Source: JBFWNG01 sp050251195 (GTDB taxonomy: Bacteria > Bdellovibrionota_B > Oligoflexia > Oligoflexales > Oligoflexaceae). Taken from it: a DNA stretch of 64,000 nucleotides. Position numbers and translations under genes: made by a program. The notes beneath the pieces are model-generated. The model saw nothing but the letters and a program-made list of their open reading frames with translations, searched no databases and had not been told where the DNA came from. How positions within the stretch are numbered: the first letter of the stretch is position 1; every line of letters begins with the position of its first letter. The stretch lies in assembly GCA_050251195.1 (NCBI GenBank), contig JBFWNG010000003.1:248001-312000 (forward strand), in the 5' to 3' direction. Below, piece after piece: positions 18,161-26,419 of the stretch.

Positions 18161-19522
18161 CTAATCCCTAACAAGCCAGGAGCGCAGCCCTTCGTTGTCA
18201 AATTTCAAGGTTCTCGTTTCTAATCCTTTTGAGGCAAAAGCCTGCATCAGCGATCTTCGTTCTCCACTAGCAGCTTGAAACAAAAAATAACCTCCCCCGC
18301 CCGCACCCAAAATCTTCCCACCCACAGCTCCATTTTCGACACCAAAATCGTACAGCGAGTCAAGCTCGGGGTCAGAAATTCCAGACGAAAAGTTCTTTTT
18401 CAAGGTCCAGTTCTCATGCATAAGATACCCGAACTGTTGCAAGTTTCCTCGAATCAGATGGAATTTCATTTCGTACGCAATATCCCTCGCACGTTCTGCA
18501 AATTTTGTTATCTCTTTTTGATCGACCATTTTTCTTTTCTGTTCGGCGTGGATGGAGTTAAAAGGGTGTGACTTGCCGCTATAGCAAAGGAGAAGTCGAT
18601 CTTCGAGCTCGTTGATAACATCGCTTGATATCTTCAGGGTATTGATTTCGTTTCGGTTGGTTCGAAATTCCATAAAATTAAAGCCACCGAATGCCGATGC
18701 ATATTGATCCTGCCAACCCCCGCTATGATTTAATTCTATTCGTTCCGCTTGGAATGCCAGCTCGGCAATCGCATGCGTATCAAGTTTATCGCTGCGCAAC
18801 TGGTTGAAACAGCCAATTACAGCCACTGCAACTACGGACGATCCGCCCAAGCCAGAACTGGGCGGAAAATTTGCTCCTACTTCGAGTTCGAAGCCAAAGC
18901 TCGGGTTAAGCAGTTTGATTGCAGCTTTAATCAAATCGAGGTTTCCATCGTATCTGAGGGATTGAGCACTCTCGACTTCTAGTACCCGATTATAGTCGTG
19001 AGAGAAAATCCTAATCGACGGATCATTTCGACGTTTCAATGTGCAATGTGCATACATGTCGATCGTTGCATTTAAAACCGCACCACCATACGTCAAAAAG
19101 AACGACGTGAGATCAGTGCCACCCCCACCAAAGCTAATGCGAGCAGGAGACTTTGATCTTGCGATCACATGTTCTTGTTCCGTATAGTGCAAGTCTGCCG
19201 TTGTCTTGATATCCACAATCCGACCGTCATCTATGATAGGAACAAATTTTATGTTGTAGTCGAGAAGCCTTAGTAATTGCTCACGTGTCGCACCTTTCGG
19301 CAAAGAACGGAAATTCCTATTTACATAGAGATCGGCTAGCGATTCAGTTGTAGCACCGCTTAAGAAGGCGTTTCGGACGTCACCGTCAGTCAATAAACCT
19401 ATAGCCTTGAAGCTTTGGTCCACTAAAAACACAAAACCGTTCTTGTTCTCCCTGATGCGCTCAATGCACTGACGGAGGGTAAGAGTAGGGGAAATTGCTA
19501 TTTGAAATTTTTCGTTAATCAA
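18161..19522 (-). CDS. CBS-domain / GHMP sugar kinase fusion (HddA-like)
   Basis: A 453-residue two-part protein. Residues 1 to about 120 hold a CBS pair (GFVFLVDQSFKAIGLLTDGDVRNAFL and IKFVPIIDDGRIVDIKTTADL), usually an adenine-nucleotide sensor. From about 128 on it is a GHMP kinase closest to D-glycero-D-manno-heptose-7-phosphate kinase HddA: SPARISFGGGGTDLTSF, PPSSGLGGSSVVAVAVIG (ATP loop) and KILGAGGGGYFLF near the end. It would phosphorylate a sugar (phosphate) at the anomeric carbon before nucleotidyl transfer. The start is a TTG with a GAG-containing site overlapping the preceding SDR end. CBS fused to a kinase is unusual. Confidence 0.83.
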   Translation of the reverse strand: MINEKFQIAISPTLTLRQCIERIRENKNGFVFLVDQSFKAIGLLTDGDVRNAFLSGATTESLADLYVNRNFRSLPKGATREQLLRLLDYNIKFVPIIDDGRIVDIKTTADLHYTEQEHVIARSKSPARISFGGGGTDLTSFFLTYGGAVLNATIDMYAHCTLKRRNDPSIRIFSHDYNRVLEVESAQSLRYDGNLDLIKAAIKLLNPSFGFELEVGANFPPSSGLGGSSVVAVAVIGCFNQLRSDKLDTHAIAELAFQAERIELNHSGGWQDQYASAFGGFNFMEFRTNRNEINTLKISSDVINELEDRLLLCYSGKSHPFNSIHAEQKRKMVDQKEITKFAERARDIAYEMKFHLIRGNLQQFGYLMHENWTLKKNFSSGISDPELDSLYDFGVENGAVGGKILGAGGGGYFLFQAASGERRSLMQAFASKGLETRTLKFDNEGLRSWLVRD

Positions 19523-19530
19523 TGATAACT

Positions 19531-20358
19531 CTACCAGACAGAACGCCCGCCATCCATGACTAAGTTCGCTCCGTTCATATAGGACGATGCTTCAGAAGCC
19601 AAAAACAGAATGGCACCTTTATACTCGTCCGGCCTCGCTAATCGACCAAGAGGAATTAGGCTCTGGACCTTTTCTAAAAACTCTGGGTGCTGATTCGCAA
19701 AAACTCCTCCAGGGGAAATAGAATTGCAACGCACGCCGCGATCAGCCCAATATGTCGCCAAGTATTTCGTGAGTCCGATCAACCCATGCTTTACAACCGA
19801 ATAACTGACTGGCTTCACGTCTTGTTCATCCGACGCTCTCCCATCAATTTTGTACAAATTTTGATTAGGCGCAATCACACCAAGGTCTGAAGCCACATTG
19901 ATAATAACGCCGTAGCCTCGGGATGCCATCTCTGTGCCAAACACCTTAGAACACAGCAAAGCTCCTGTAAGCCCAACATCAAGGTCCTTCTGCCACGACA
20001 AAAGGTCTAGCTTCTCCAATCTATTAGAAGCCGCCAACCCGCGGGAAGAGTCGACTTTAGGGTTGCGTGCTGCATTGTTGATTAGGACACTGACCTGTCG
20101 TCCGTTTTTCTTAAGGTCTTCGTTAACCCCGCGAACGCTACGCTCATCTGCAACGTCCATTACTTTGGTAATAACTTCTTGGCCGTATCTTTCCGACAGT
20201 TCTGTCCCAAGGCTTGTCAGAGTGTCTCCCACTACATCAGTCATGATGGGAATACCGCCACCCTCAAGGATTGCACTGGTATGATTCACACCCAGTAAAC
20301 CGGCTGCGCCTGTAATAAGAACGCATTTTCCAGATAGATCGAACGCTTTATTTTGCAT
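19531..20358 (-). CDS. short-chain dehydrogenase/reductase, PtmA-like
   Basis: A 275-residue SDR with the cofactor motif TGAAGLLG, the NNAA strand, catalytic Ser in INVASDLG and YSVVK (Tyr-xxx-Lys), then SPGGVFANQHPEFLEKV and a terminal SYMNGANLVMDGGRSVW. The stretch VKPVSYSVVKHGLIGLTKYLATYW and the end are very like the PtmA-type oxidoreductases found beside nonulosonate genes in Campylobacter and others. It sits at the head of the kinase-synthase run, with a good promoter upstream (20386-20413). It is probably an oxidation or reduction step on the activated sugar. Confidence 0.87.
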   Translation of the reverse strand: MQNKAFDLSGKCVLITGAAGLLGVNHTSAILEGGGIPIMTDVVGDTLTSLGTELSERYGQEVITKVMDVADERSVRGVNEDLKKNGRQVSVLINNAARNPKVDSSRGLAASNRLEKLDLLSWQKDLDVGLTGALLCSKVFGTEMASRGYGVIINVASDLGVIAPNQNLYKIDGRASDEQDVKPVSYSVVKHGLIGLTKYLATYWADRGVRCNSISPGGVFANQHPEFLEKVQSLIPLGRLARPDEYKGAILFLASEASSYMNGANLVMDGGRSVW

Positions 20359-20385
20359 AGAAAATGAGACCTTTTTGAAGGCTCC

Positions 20386-20413
20386 AATATAGCAAATTAC
20401 CGGAAACTATCAA
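20386..20413 (-). promoter_or_regulatory. sigma70-type promoter for the PtmA-like SDR operon
   Basis: On the minus strand TTGATA, a 16-base spacer and TATATT precede the ATG at 20358 by about 27 bases. It is divergent from the promoter at 20472-20500. Confidence 0.6.
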
Positions 20414-20471
20414 CGAATACCGCCGATCTTTTCCCACCTCAAATCCTGGGGCATGAGATGTGCCGTTAGAA

Positions 20472-20500
20472 TTGCAAAGAAGGCGCCCGTATGCTATAAC
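20472..20500 (+). promoter_or_regulatory. sigma70-type promoter for the TIM-barrel isomerase gene
   Basis: TTGCAA, a 17-base spacer and TATAAC lie 25 bases before the ATG at 20525. Directly after the -10 box comes an inverted repeat at 20500-20516. Confidence 0.6.
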
Positions 20501-20516
20501 CTTTCAACTTGAAAGG
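20500..20516 (+). promoter_or_regulatory. inverted repeat overlapping the ribosome site
   Basis: CCTTTC-AACTT-GAAAGG spans the expected transcription start and ends inside the AAAGGA ribosome site of the gene at 20525. It could be an operator, or a hairpin that masks translation. Confidence 0.4.
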
Positions 20517-20524
20517 ATATTTAT

Positions 20525-21376
20525 ATGTCAAAAATATGTGCGTTAGGAATTATGCAGGGTCGCCTTCTTCCGAAATATAGCGGCCGATACCAAGCACATC
20601 CAGTGGGTTACTGGCAAGACGAGTTTCCTCTGGCTAAAGAAATAGGCTTGCAATCTATTGAATTTATAGCGGATGCCAATGACTGGGAGCAGAATCCTCT
20701 CACCTCATCTCCTGGGATAAAACAGCTTAGGGAAATTTCCGCTAAACATAATGTTGCTATTTACTCGATTTGCGCCGATTCCTTCATGGAAACGCCTCTT
20801 CACAAGGACGATGCGTCCTCTCAAATAGCGCGTGAAAGGCTTACTACACTCATTAAGGCGAGCCCACAAATAGGATGTCAATGCATAGTAATTCCGTGTG
20901 TGGATCAGTCGTCGATAAAAACCAATGAAGAAAAACAGAAGCTTGCTAACGTTCTGAACGATTTTGTCCCTCTTTGCCAGCAAAACGACATCATGCTAGC
21001 ACTCGAGTCAGATTGGAATCCGAAGGAATTCGGCAATTTTATGGAACGCGTCGATACGAGCGTTATAAAGGTTAACTATGATATCGGAAACAGCGCTTCC
21101 CTTGGTTATGATCCAAAGGAAGAATTTGTCGCGTATGGTTCGCTCATTTGGGACGTTCACATAAAAGATCGTATCTTAGGAGGCGGTTCTGTATTCCTGG
21201 GCTCAGGCAATGCAAATTTCAGAGAGGTTTTTGGGCTACTCGAAAAGATGAACTACGACGGGCTTTTCGTTATGCAAGCTTTCCGCGATGACCAAGGCAT
21301 TAATATCTTCAAGCAGCAGAAAGAATTTATAACACAATATCTTAAACCGTGGACCACACTTGGACTTAAAGCTTAA
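20525..21376 (+). CDS. sugar phosphate isomerase/epimerase (TIM barrel)
   Basis: A 283-residue protein of the xylose-isomerase-like (AP endonuclease family 2) fold. It shows LGIMQGRLLPK at the N-terminus, the metal-site pattern LALESDWNP, VNYDIGNSASLG and WDVHIKDRI, and ends MQAFRDDQGI. These are the Glu/Asp/His ligands expected of divalent-metal ketose/aldose isomerases. It has the same fold as the C-terminal domain of the NeuB fusion encoded nearby. It lies upstream of, and overlaps by 17 bases, the next SDR. The likely role is isomerising or epimerising a phosphorylated precursor in the ulosonate route. Confidence 0.8.
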   Translation: MSKICALGIMQGRLLPKYSGRYQAHPVGYWQDEFPLAKEIGLQSIEFIADANDWEQNPLTSSPGIKQLREISAKHNVAIYSICADSFMETPLHKDDASSQIARERLTTLIKASPQIGCQCIVIPCVDQSSIKTNEEKQKLANVLNDFVPLCQQNDIMLALESDWNPKEFGNFMERVDTSVIKVNYDIGNSASLGYDPKEEFVAYGSLIWDVHIKDRILGGGSVFLGSGNANFREVFGLLEKMNYDGLFVMQAFRDDQGINIFKQQKEFITQYLKPWTTLGLKA

Positions 21377-22124
21377 AGACAAAAGAGTACTCGTCTCGGG
21401 TTCTACATCAGGCATAGGGTATGCGATCGGCTCTTTCTTTCTGAGCGAAGGGGCAAAAGTTGTATTTACCGGCAGAGATTCCCAAAAGTTACGGGAAGTC
21501 GCCACCTCACATGAATCTGAGAGCGCACTCTTTATTGAATGCGACTTCGAAGACTCACAGAAGATTGTTGCAGTCCGAAATGAGATTCAAAGACAATGGA
21601 AGGGTCTCGATATCTTGATCTGCAACGTGGGATCCGGCCGTAGTACCCTCGAACCCGCACCAGCGTTAGAGCAAGTCGAGAAAATTTTTAGAACCAACTT
21701 TTATTCCGCCACTGAAACAACACACCACTTCGTTGATATGATTTCTCGCTCGCAAGGAAATATTATTTATATTACATCGATAGCTGGCCATGAGCCCATC
21801 GGCGCTCCGGTTGACTATTCGGCTGCTAAGTGCGCTCTCGGAATGTACGCGAAGTCCCTTGCGAAGAGACTAGGTCCTGCGGGGGTCCGAGTCAACTGTG
21901 TTGCCCCGGGAAATATCTATTTTCCTGGAGGGACATGGGCTCGGAAGCTAGAGGATGACAGGGATAAAGTGACAGAGATGCTGGCAACAAAAGTTCCCCT
22001 GGGCCGTATGGGCGATCCTTTGGAAGTAGCTGCAGCTGTAGCATTTCTCGCGTCTTCGTTCAGTGCATTTACGACTGGAGCGACTTTCGTTGTGGATGGC
22101 GGTCAATCGAGCACCTTTCTCTAA
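21360..22124 (+). CDS. short-chain dehydrogenase/reductase
   Basis: A 254-residue classical SDR: VSGSTSGIGYAIG binds NAD(P), ICNVGSG replaces the usual NNAG strand, and the catalytic residues are in ITSIAGHEP and YSAAK. It ends with the common TGATFVVDGGQSSTFL. Translation probably starts at the TTG at 21360, inside the previous gene's end, which gives the normal SDR N-terminus MDLKLKDKRVLV. Its stop shares bases with the stop of the convergent SDR gene at 22121. The substrate is unknown, presumably a sugar intermediate of the island. Confidence 0.85.
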   Translation: MDLKLKDKRVLVSGSTSGIGYAIGSFFLSEGAKVVFTGRDSQKLREVATSHESESALFIECDFEDSQKIVAVRNEIQRQWKGLDILICNVGSGRSTLEPAPALEQVEKIFRTNFYSATETTHHFVDMISRSQGNIIYITSIAGHEPIGAPVDYSAAKCALGMYAKSLAKRLGPAGVRVNCVAPGNIYFPGGTWARKLEDDRDKVTEMLATKVPLGRMGDPLEVAAAVAFLASSFSAFTTGATFVVDGGQSSTFL

Positions 22125-22867
22125 ATGCCTTTACAAATCCAACCACCATCTACAAGAATATCTGTTCCGGTCACGTAACTCGCCATTGGACTTAACAGCA
22201 TCGCGACGACTGTGGCAATCTCCCTCGGGTCCCCCCATCGATTAAGAAGGCTTCGATTCGCTCGTTCCTTATTAAGCAAAGGATCGTTGTAGCTCTTCTG
22301 GGTCATGTTGGTCACGAAGTAACCAGGAGAAACTGAAACTACACGAATCCCCCAACGCGCGTAATCATATGCTAAGGCCTGAGTAAGGGACTTTAATCCT
22401 CCCTTAGATGCGACATAAGCCGGATTGTTGGGGAATCCAGCATGCGCTGCAATTGAGGTGATATTCACTATTGCGCTAACATCACTCTGTTTCAAATACT
22501 GTACCGCAGCCTCAGAACACAGATAGGCCGACATAAGATTCGCATCTACAGTATCTGAGAAAATCTTCCTTTTATCCTCAATTGTCATAGACTCGTTTAT
22601 TGGGTGGGTAACGCCGGCGCAATTCACTAGACCGTCCAAGGCGCGATGTTTGGTGAAGATACTACTGCAGAGGTTTGCGAATGCCTGATGATCAGTGACG
22701 TCCACTGAATGGTAATAAAAATCGCTCTTGATTTCTGGTCGGCGCCCAACTCCGTAGACAATAGCACCTGCTTCGTAACAAATTTGAGCGATAGCTCTCC
22801 CTATTCCACTGGAAGCTCCCGACACTATAATAACTCTTTTTTTCAGATCCATAGCTCTTGCCATCAT
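22121..22867 (-). CDS. short-chain dehydrogenase/reductase
   Basis: A 248-residue SDR with VSGASSGIGRAIA, VNCAGV, the catalytic ITSIAAHAG and YVASK, and a final VTGTDILVDGGWICKGI resembling gluconate/sugar dehydrogenases of the family. The ATG at 22867 or the one at 22852 (MDLKKRV) could be the start. AGGAT upstream favours the first. It is convergent with the SDR on the other strand and shares four bases with its stop. It is the third SDR in 3.4 kb, which suggests several redox steps on one sugar. Confidence 0.86.
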   Translation of the reverse strand: MMARAMDLKKRVIIVSGASSGIGRAIAQICYEAGAIVYGVGRRPEIKSDFYYHSVDVTDHQAFANLCSSIFTKHRALDGLVNCAGVTHPINESMTIEDKRKIFSDTVDANLMSAYLCSEAAVQYLKQSDVSAIVNITSIAAHAGFPNNPAYVASKGGLKSLTQALAYDYARWGIRVVSVSPGYFVTNMTQKSYNDPLLNKERANRSLLNRWGDPREIATVVAMLLSPMASYVTGTDILVDGGWICKGI

Positions 22868-22951
22868 TATCTTTAGATCCTATCTCAAACCTCATTCGAA
22901 AGCATTTTATTTTTCGTGAGGCAGATGATACTAAATCAGGAAGGAGACAGG

Positions 22952-23683
22952 ATGAATTCTGCACAGACATGCATCATATTGGCAGGCGGCTTCGGTACTC
23001 GTTTAAGGTCAATCGTTTCAAATGTGCCGAAACCTTTAGCTCCTGTCGGCGGGACTCCTTTTCTAGGATTATTGCTGAGCCACTGTTATGACAAAGGTAT
23101 TAAGAATATCGTTCTATCTCTTCACTATCAATCCGACCAAATTATCGCCTTTAGCCGTAAGTTCGCTGATAGATTTCAATTCAGATATATCGTGGAAGAC
23201 ACCCCGCTCGGTACAGGAGGAGGAATCAAGCGTTGTCTCATGGATATTCAAGACGAACACGTTTTTGTGGTAAACGGGGATACTTTTTTTGATGTCGATT
23301 ACCTCCATTTGTTCATGGTTCACCTGAAGGCGGGGTCAGTCGCATCACTCGCGCTGGCTAAAATCGAGGGCACCGATCGATACGGCACAGTCGACCTTGA
23401 TCCTAGAACGGGCATGGTTACGAGTTTTTTTGAGAAGTCGTCCTCTCACCTTGGCGAAGGACTTATTAACGGCGGCGTCTATCTACTGAACCGTCAAAAA
23501 ACTTTAGATCTTATGCCTCCCGAAAACGTCTTTTCCTTTGAGAAAGAATTTTTGCAACGACATTTTAAAACGCAGAGGTTCTTAGGCGTCCCCTATCCTA
23601 ACGCTAATTTTATCGATATAGGGATTCCATCGGATTACGAACGAGCCCAAACTCTCCTATCAGGAAAGTTTACCTTGCTCTAG
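22952..23683 (+). CDS. hddC: HddC-like sugar-1-phosphate nucleotidyltransferase
   Basis: A 243-residue nucleotidyltransferase. The start at 22952 follows a GGAGACAGG site, so the 12 extra upstream codons are excluded. The N-terminus IILAGGFGTRLRSIVSNVPKPLAPVGGTPFL is the NTP-binding loop and closely matches HddC, D-glycero-D-manno-heptose-1-phosphate guanylyltransferase. VNGDTFFDVDY is the metal-binding strand. It would pair with the HddA-like kinase at 18161 to make an NDP-sugar (GDP- if HddC-like). Its end overlaps the 3' end of the convergent cytidylyltransferase gene by 24 bases. Confidence 0.78.
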   Translation: MNSAQTCIILAGGFGTRLRSIVSNVPKPLAPVGGTPFLGLLLSHCYDKGIKNIVLSLHYQSDQIIAFSRKFADRFQFRYIVEDTPLGTGGGIKRCLMDIQDEHVFVVNGDTFFDVDYLHLFMVHLKAGSVASLALAKIEGTDRYGTVDLDPRTGMVTSFFEKSSSHLGEGLINGGVYLLNRQKTLDLMPPENVFSFEKEFLQRHFKTQRFLGVPYPNANFIDIGIPSDYERAQTLLSGKFTLL

Positions 23684-24385
23684 TTCTTCACGGCGCCTTA
23701 ACAAGCCTTCAGCGATAATCCAGTCCGATTGCTCGTCTATTTCGAAATATGTGTCCTCCGACATTTCGAATGCGCCAATCTTGCCTGAAAGCCTATTTTT
23801 AGATTTGAGAAACGCTAACTTATTCGAAATATAAAACGCGCCGTTTTCGATTAGAAATCCATCAAACTCTTGTCTCCTTGGTCGATTGTTGTAATCATAG
23901 TTGACCGGTTGAACGATGTCTTTGTCTACTTTCCAAATAAAACGCTTCTGTCGAACGACGGTAAGAAGTGACGTGAGTTTTTTGCTCTCAAAGGTTTTGA
24001 TCGCATTAGTGAAATCGTCCGAGGTAATTAGAGGAGACGTTGCCTGAATTAGGATGATGTTCTCAAACTCTTCAGTTTCAGCAAATTCAAGCATGGCGAC
24101 CTCGGTTGGCGCCGTGTCGGTGGCGGTTACTTCAGACCTGGATATTATTTGAAGTTTTGAACTGACAATTTTTTGAACCTCTGAGCGGATCGCATCGGAA
24201 TCCGTACTCACTACGACTTTGCTGATAAGCGGCGAGCCCAGTGCAGCTTTGATGGCCCAAAATGCAAGGGGTTGACCTGCAAGCGGCTTTATATTTTTCA
24301 AGGGGATCGACTTGCTGCCACCCCGAAGCGGAACAAAGGCGACGTATTGGGGCACCATTTTATTTAGGTCAGATCTTGAACTCAT
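23660..24385 (-). CDS. neuA: acylneuraminate cytidylyltransferase family protein (NeuA-like)
   Basis: A 241-residue CMP-sugar synthetase. AFVPLRGGSKSIPLKNIKPLAGQPL is the CTP-binding signature of NeuA/LegF/PseF and KdsB relatives. VVVSTDSDAIRSEV, QATSPLITSDD and the DGFLIENGAFYISNK segment complete the family pattern. The product would be a CMP-activated ulosonic acid made from the output of the NeuB-family enzyme in the same island. An alternative start at 24358 is possible. It overlaps the upstream sialyltransferase-like gene by 17 bases, so the activating enzyme and its user are co-expressed. Confidence 0.88.
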   Translation of the reverse strand: MSSRSDLNKMVPQYVAFVPLRGGSKSIPLKNIKPLAGQPLAFWAIKAALGSPLISKVVVSTDSDAIRSEVQKIVSSKLQIISRSEVTATDTAPTEVAMLEFAETEEFENIILIQATSPLITSDDFTNAIKTFESKKLTSLLTVVRQKRFIWKVDKDIVQPVNYDYNNRPRRQEFDGFLIENGAFYISNKLAFLKSKNRLSGKIGAFEMSEDTYFEIDEQSDWIIAEGLLRRREELEQGKLS

Positions 24386-25370
24386 TTAGATACTTCACGT
24401 TTGAAAATTGGTTATAAATTTCGGATATAGAGTCTCTGCGTGTCTTTAACATACCGCTGGGTATTTTGACGTACAGATATTCGACATCAGGAAAAAAGAG
24501 TGGCACTGTAAACAGAGCCGTGGAGTAAAATGCCAAACACTTTTCCGGCAGATATCGTGAAATCATCATAAATATTTCTATGGGAACGCCCAGGGTTCGA
24601 GAGTGTATGGCGAATTCACGCGTTATCTCGGCAACGTTGCTGGGATCTTCATCCCTGTGTGAGATATATTCCACATAGCAGTTGGACGGCAAGGATTTTA
24701 GGACGTTCCGAATCAGGTGAAAATAGTTTTCCTTTTCCATTACTCCTCTTTCTACCATGCATTGGCCAATCAACATGACCTTTCCCTTTTCAATCTCACA
24801 TTTTGCATCATCCTTAAGTTTTTTTGCAATTGTTTGAAAACTATGTCGCCGAATATCGGAAAACTTATGAATAGAATCCCCAAAGATCGTAAAGATCGAT
24901 TTATCCCAGATAGAAACGGAAGCGTTTAAGCCCAGAAACGTTAAAAAAATCTTTCGGAGCAAGGTCTTTACCCCAAGCTTCCTTGGCGGAAAAGCATGCT
25001 GGGCTAGCGACGCTGCGCCATCATCCAAAAAGAAAAATTCGCGGGCCTTAAAACTTGCCCCAAACGAAACCAATGTACCGGCAAGGAAATTACCAACGAA
25101 CACTTTGTCTAAATCGAACTTACGTAACTCGATATTTTTCAAAAAAGACAATTTGAAGTATAGACTCCATGGGGATTTGTAGCGGACAAAAACCACTTTC
25201 TCCCATTTCGCTAAATCGAGGCTTAGAACAGCCTGTATCTGTGCTTCGTTTCTTGTGCGCCGCCTATCACAATAGACAATGAGCACGCCCCTTTTACCAC
25301 CAAGTTGCAAGTTCGCTTCTGTAGCACACAAAAGTTGGAATGGTGATTCAATTATATATAGGTCATGCAT
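24369..25370 (-). CDS. putative sialyltransferase (GT52/GT38-like)
   Basis: A 333-residue protein starting MHDLYIIESPFQLLCATEANLQ, which resembles the first strand and helix of bacterial sialyl- and polysialyltransferases. FFLDDGAAS matches their D/E-D/E-G motif. EYISHRDEDPSN sits where the His-Pro motif is expected, although Pro does not follow His here, and AFYSTALFTVPLFF resembles the S-S/T motif. I set the start at 25370, four bases after the preceding stop. The adjacent neuA supports CMP-sugar use. The family is suggested by motifs and context only. Confidence 0.55.
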   Translation of the reverse strand: MHDLYIIESPFQLLCATEANLQLGGKRGVLIVYCDRRRTRNEAQIQAVLSLDLAKWEKVVFVRYKSPWSLYFKLSFLKNIELRKFDLDKVFVGNFLAGTLVSFGASFKAREFFFLDDGAASLAQHAFPPRKLGVKTLLRKIFLTFLGLNASVSIWDKSIFTIFGDSIHKFSDIRRHSFQTIAKKLKDDAKCEIEKGKVMLIGQCMVERGVMEKENYFHLIRNVLKSLPSNCYVEYISHRDEDPSNVAEITREFAIHSRTLGVPIEIFMMISRYLPEKCLAFYSTALFTVPLFFPDVEYLYVKIPSGMLKTRRDSISEIYNQFSNVKYLNEFKI

Positions 25371-25374
25371 GATT

Positions 25375-26232
25375 TTAGTTTGGGGCCCGTTCCACGTTTT
25401 CAGGACGAAGAACCGGAGCAAAATGTCGGATTAGATTTTCGGTGACCTCTGTCGTTGGGTAATAGTAATTCGTAAGCGCCCAGCGTTCGCCTTGAAGAAT
25501 AGGTTTCCCTCGATGTATACCGCTAGTATTGGCAAGGATGAGTGTACCAGCTCTCGCCGTGAACGTTTTCAAGCGCTCGGGAAATTTCCTTATCATTTTT
25601 TCGATTTTGCCCTCTGAGACCCGATTCTCACTGCCACCTATGCCGCTAAAAAAGTGATCTCTGATCATCCATTTCCACTGGTGTGATTTTTCGATATATT
25701 GGAATGGCCCGCTCTTTTCCCCCACGTCCGACAAGTAAACGATTGCTTTCAGTTGACGGTTAAAGGAGTCGCGATGCCAACCTTCACCAGAGCCAATGTT
25801 TTCCTGAGTATAAGACAAATGACCAAGCAAAGTGAATATACATGTTGTGGGCTCGCCAAACGCCAAGGTGGCAATCTTGCGACCGAGGGCGTTATCGGAA
25901 AAGTCCGAAAATAAGCCACCCAAACTATCTATTCCAAAAACGCGTTTGTCTGCGCCGTTGGAGTATCTCTGGACGAAATCTGTATATCTTTCCTCGGCTG
26001 CTCGCGCATCAGCGATCAGGCGCTTACAGACCTCTTCAGAAAAAAAGTTCTCCACTACCGCATAGCCGTGCTCCTGCACCCTAGCATAGAGGTCACTTTC
26101 ATCTTTATTAAGCTTTTCGTCTTTTGCCGATTTCATGTGATCATTGATGTGCCGCCAAGAGATCACTGCTTCTCTGAAAATCGGGTAACGGGTGAGTTTG
26201 GAAACCTTCCGTTGAAGCAAAGATTTGTACAT
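25375..26232 (-). CDS. phytanoyl-CoA dioxygenase (PhyH) family protein
   Basis: A 285-residue Fe(II)/2-oxoglutarate oxygenase. The facial triad is visible: GWHRDSF (His-x-Asp near residue 149) and SGIHRGKPI (distal His near 239), followed by the Arg of GERWALTNYYYP that binds 2-oxoglutarate. Such enzymes hydroxylate small molecules, lipids or sugar derivatives. It is the first gene of the minus-strand trio with the sialyltransferase and neuA, so its substrate may be the ulosonic acid or its glycoconjugate, which is inference. No signal peptide. Confidence 0.83.
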   Translation of the reverse strand: MYKSLLQRKVSKLTRYPIFREAVISWRHINDHMKSAKDEKLNKDESDLYARVQEHGYAVVENFFSEEVCKRLIADARAAEERYTDFVQRYSNGADKRVFGIDSLGGLFSDFSDNALGRKIATLAFGEPTTCIFTLLGHLSYTQENIGSGEGWHRDSFNRQLKAIVYLSDVGEKSGPFQYIEKSHQWKWMIRDHFFSGIGGSENRVSEGKIEKMIRKFPERLKTFTARAGTLILANTSGIHRGKPILQGERWALTNYYYPTTEVTENLIRHFAPVLRPENVERAPN

Positions 26233-26419
26233 AACCTTACCTTTAGGGCATCGGATCCAGTATGTTTTTCAAGTGTCAAAATATACTAGACATTCGAGGG
26301 AGGCAATATCTACTGAACCTTCTGGGGATTCTGAGTGACCAAATAGTCGTTTCTTTTTAATTTCTGTGATGTTACGGTCGTCCTTTCTGTCTCCGATGGT
26401 CCTTAAGGACGGACTCGCA

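Noticed and set aside
26260..26300. TTGACA on the minus strand upstream of the PhyH gene
   Set aside because: No acceptable -10 box is found 16-18 bases further, so I do not call a promoter.
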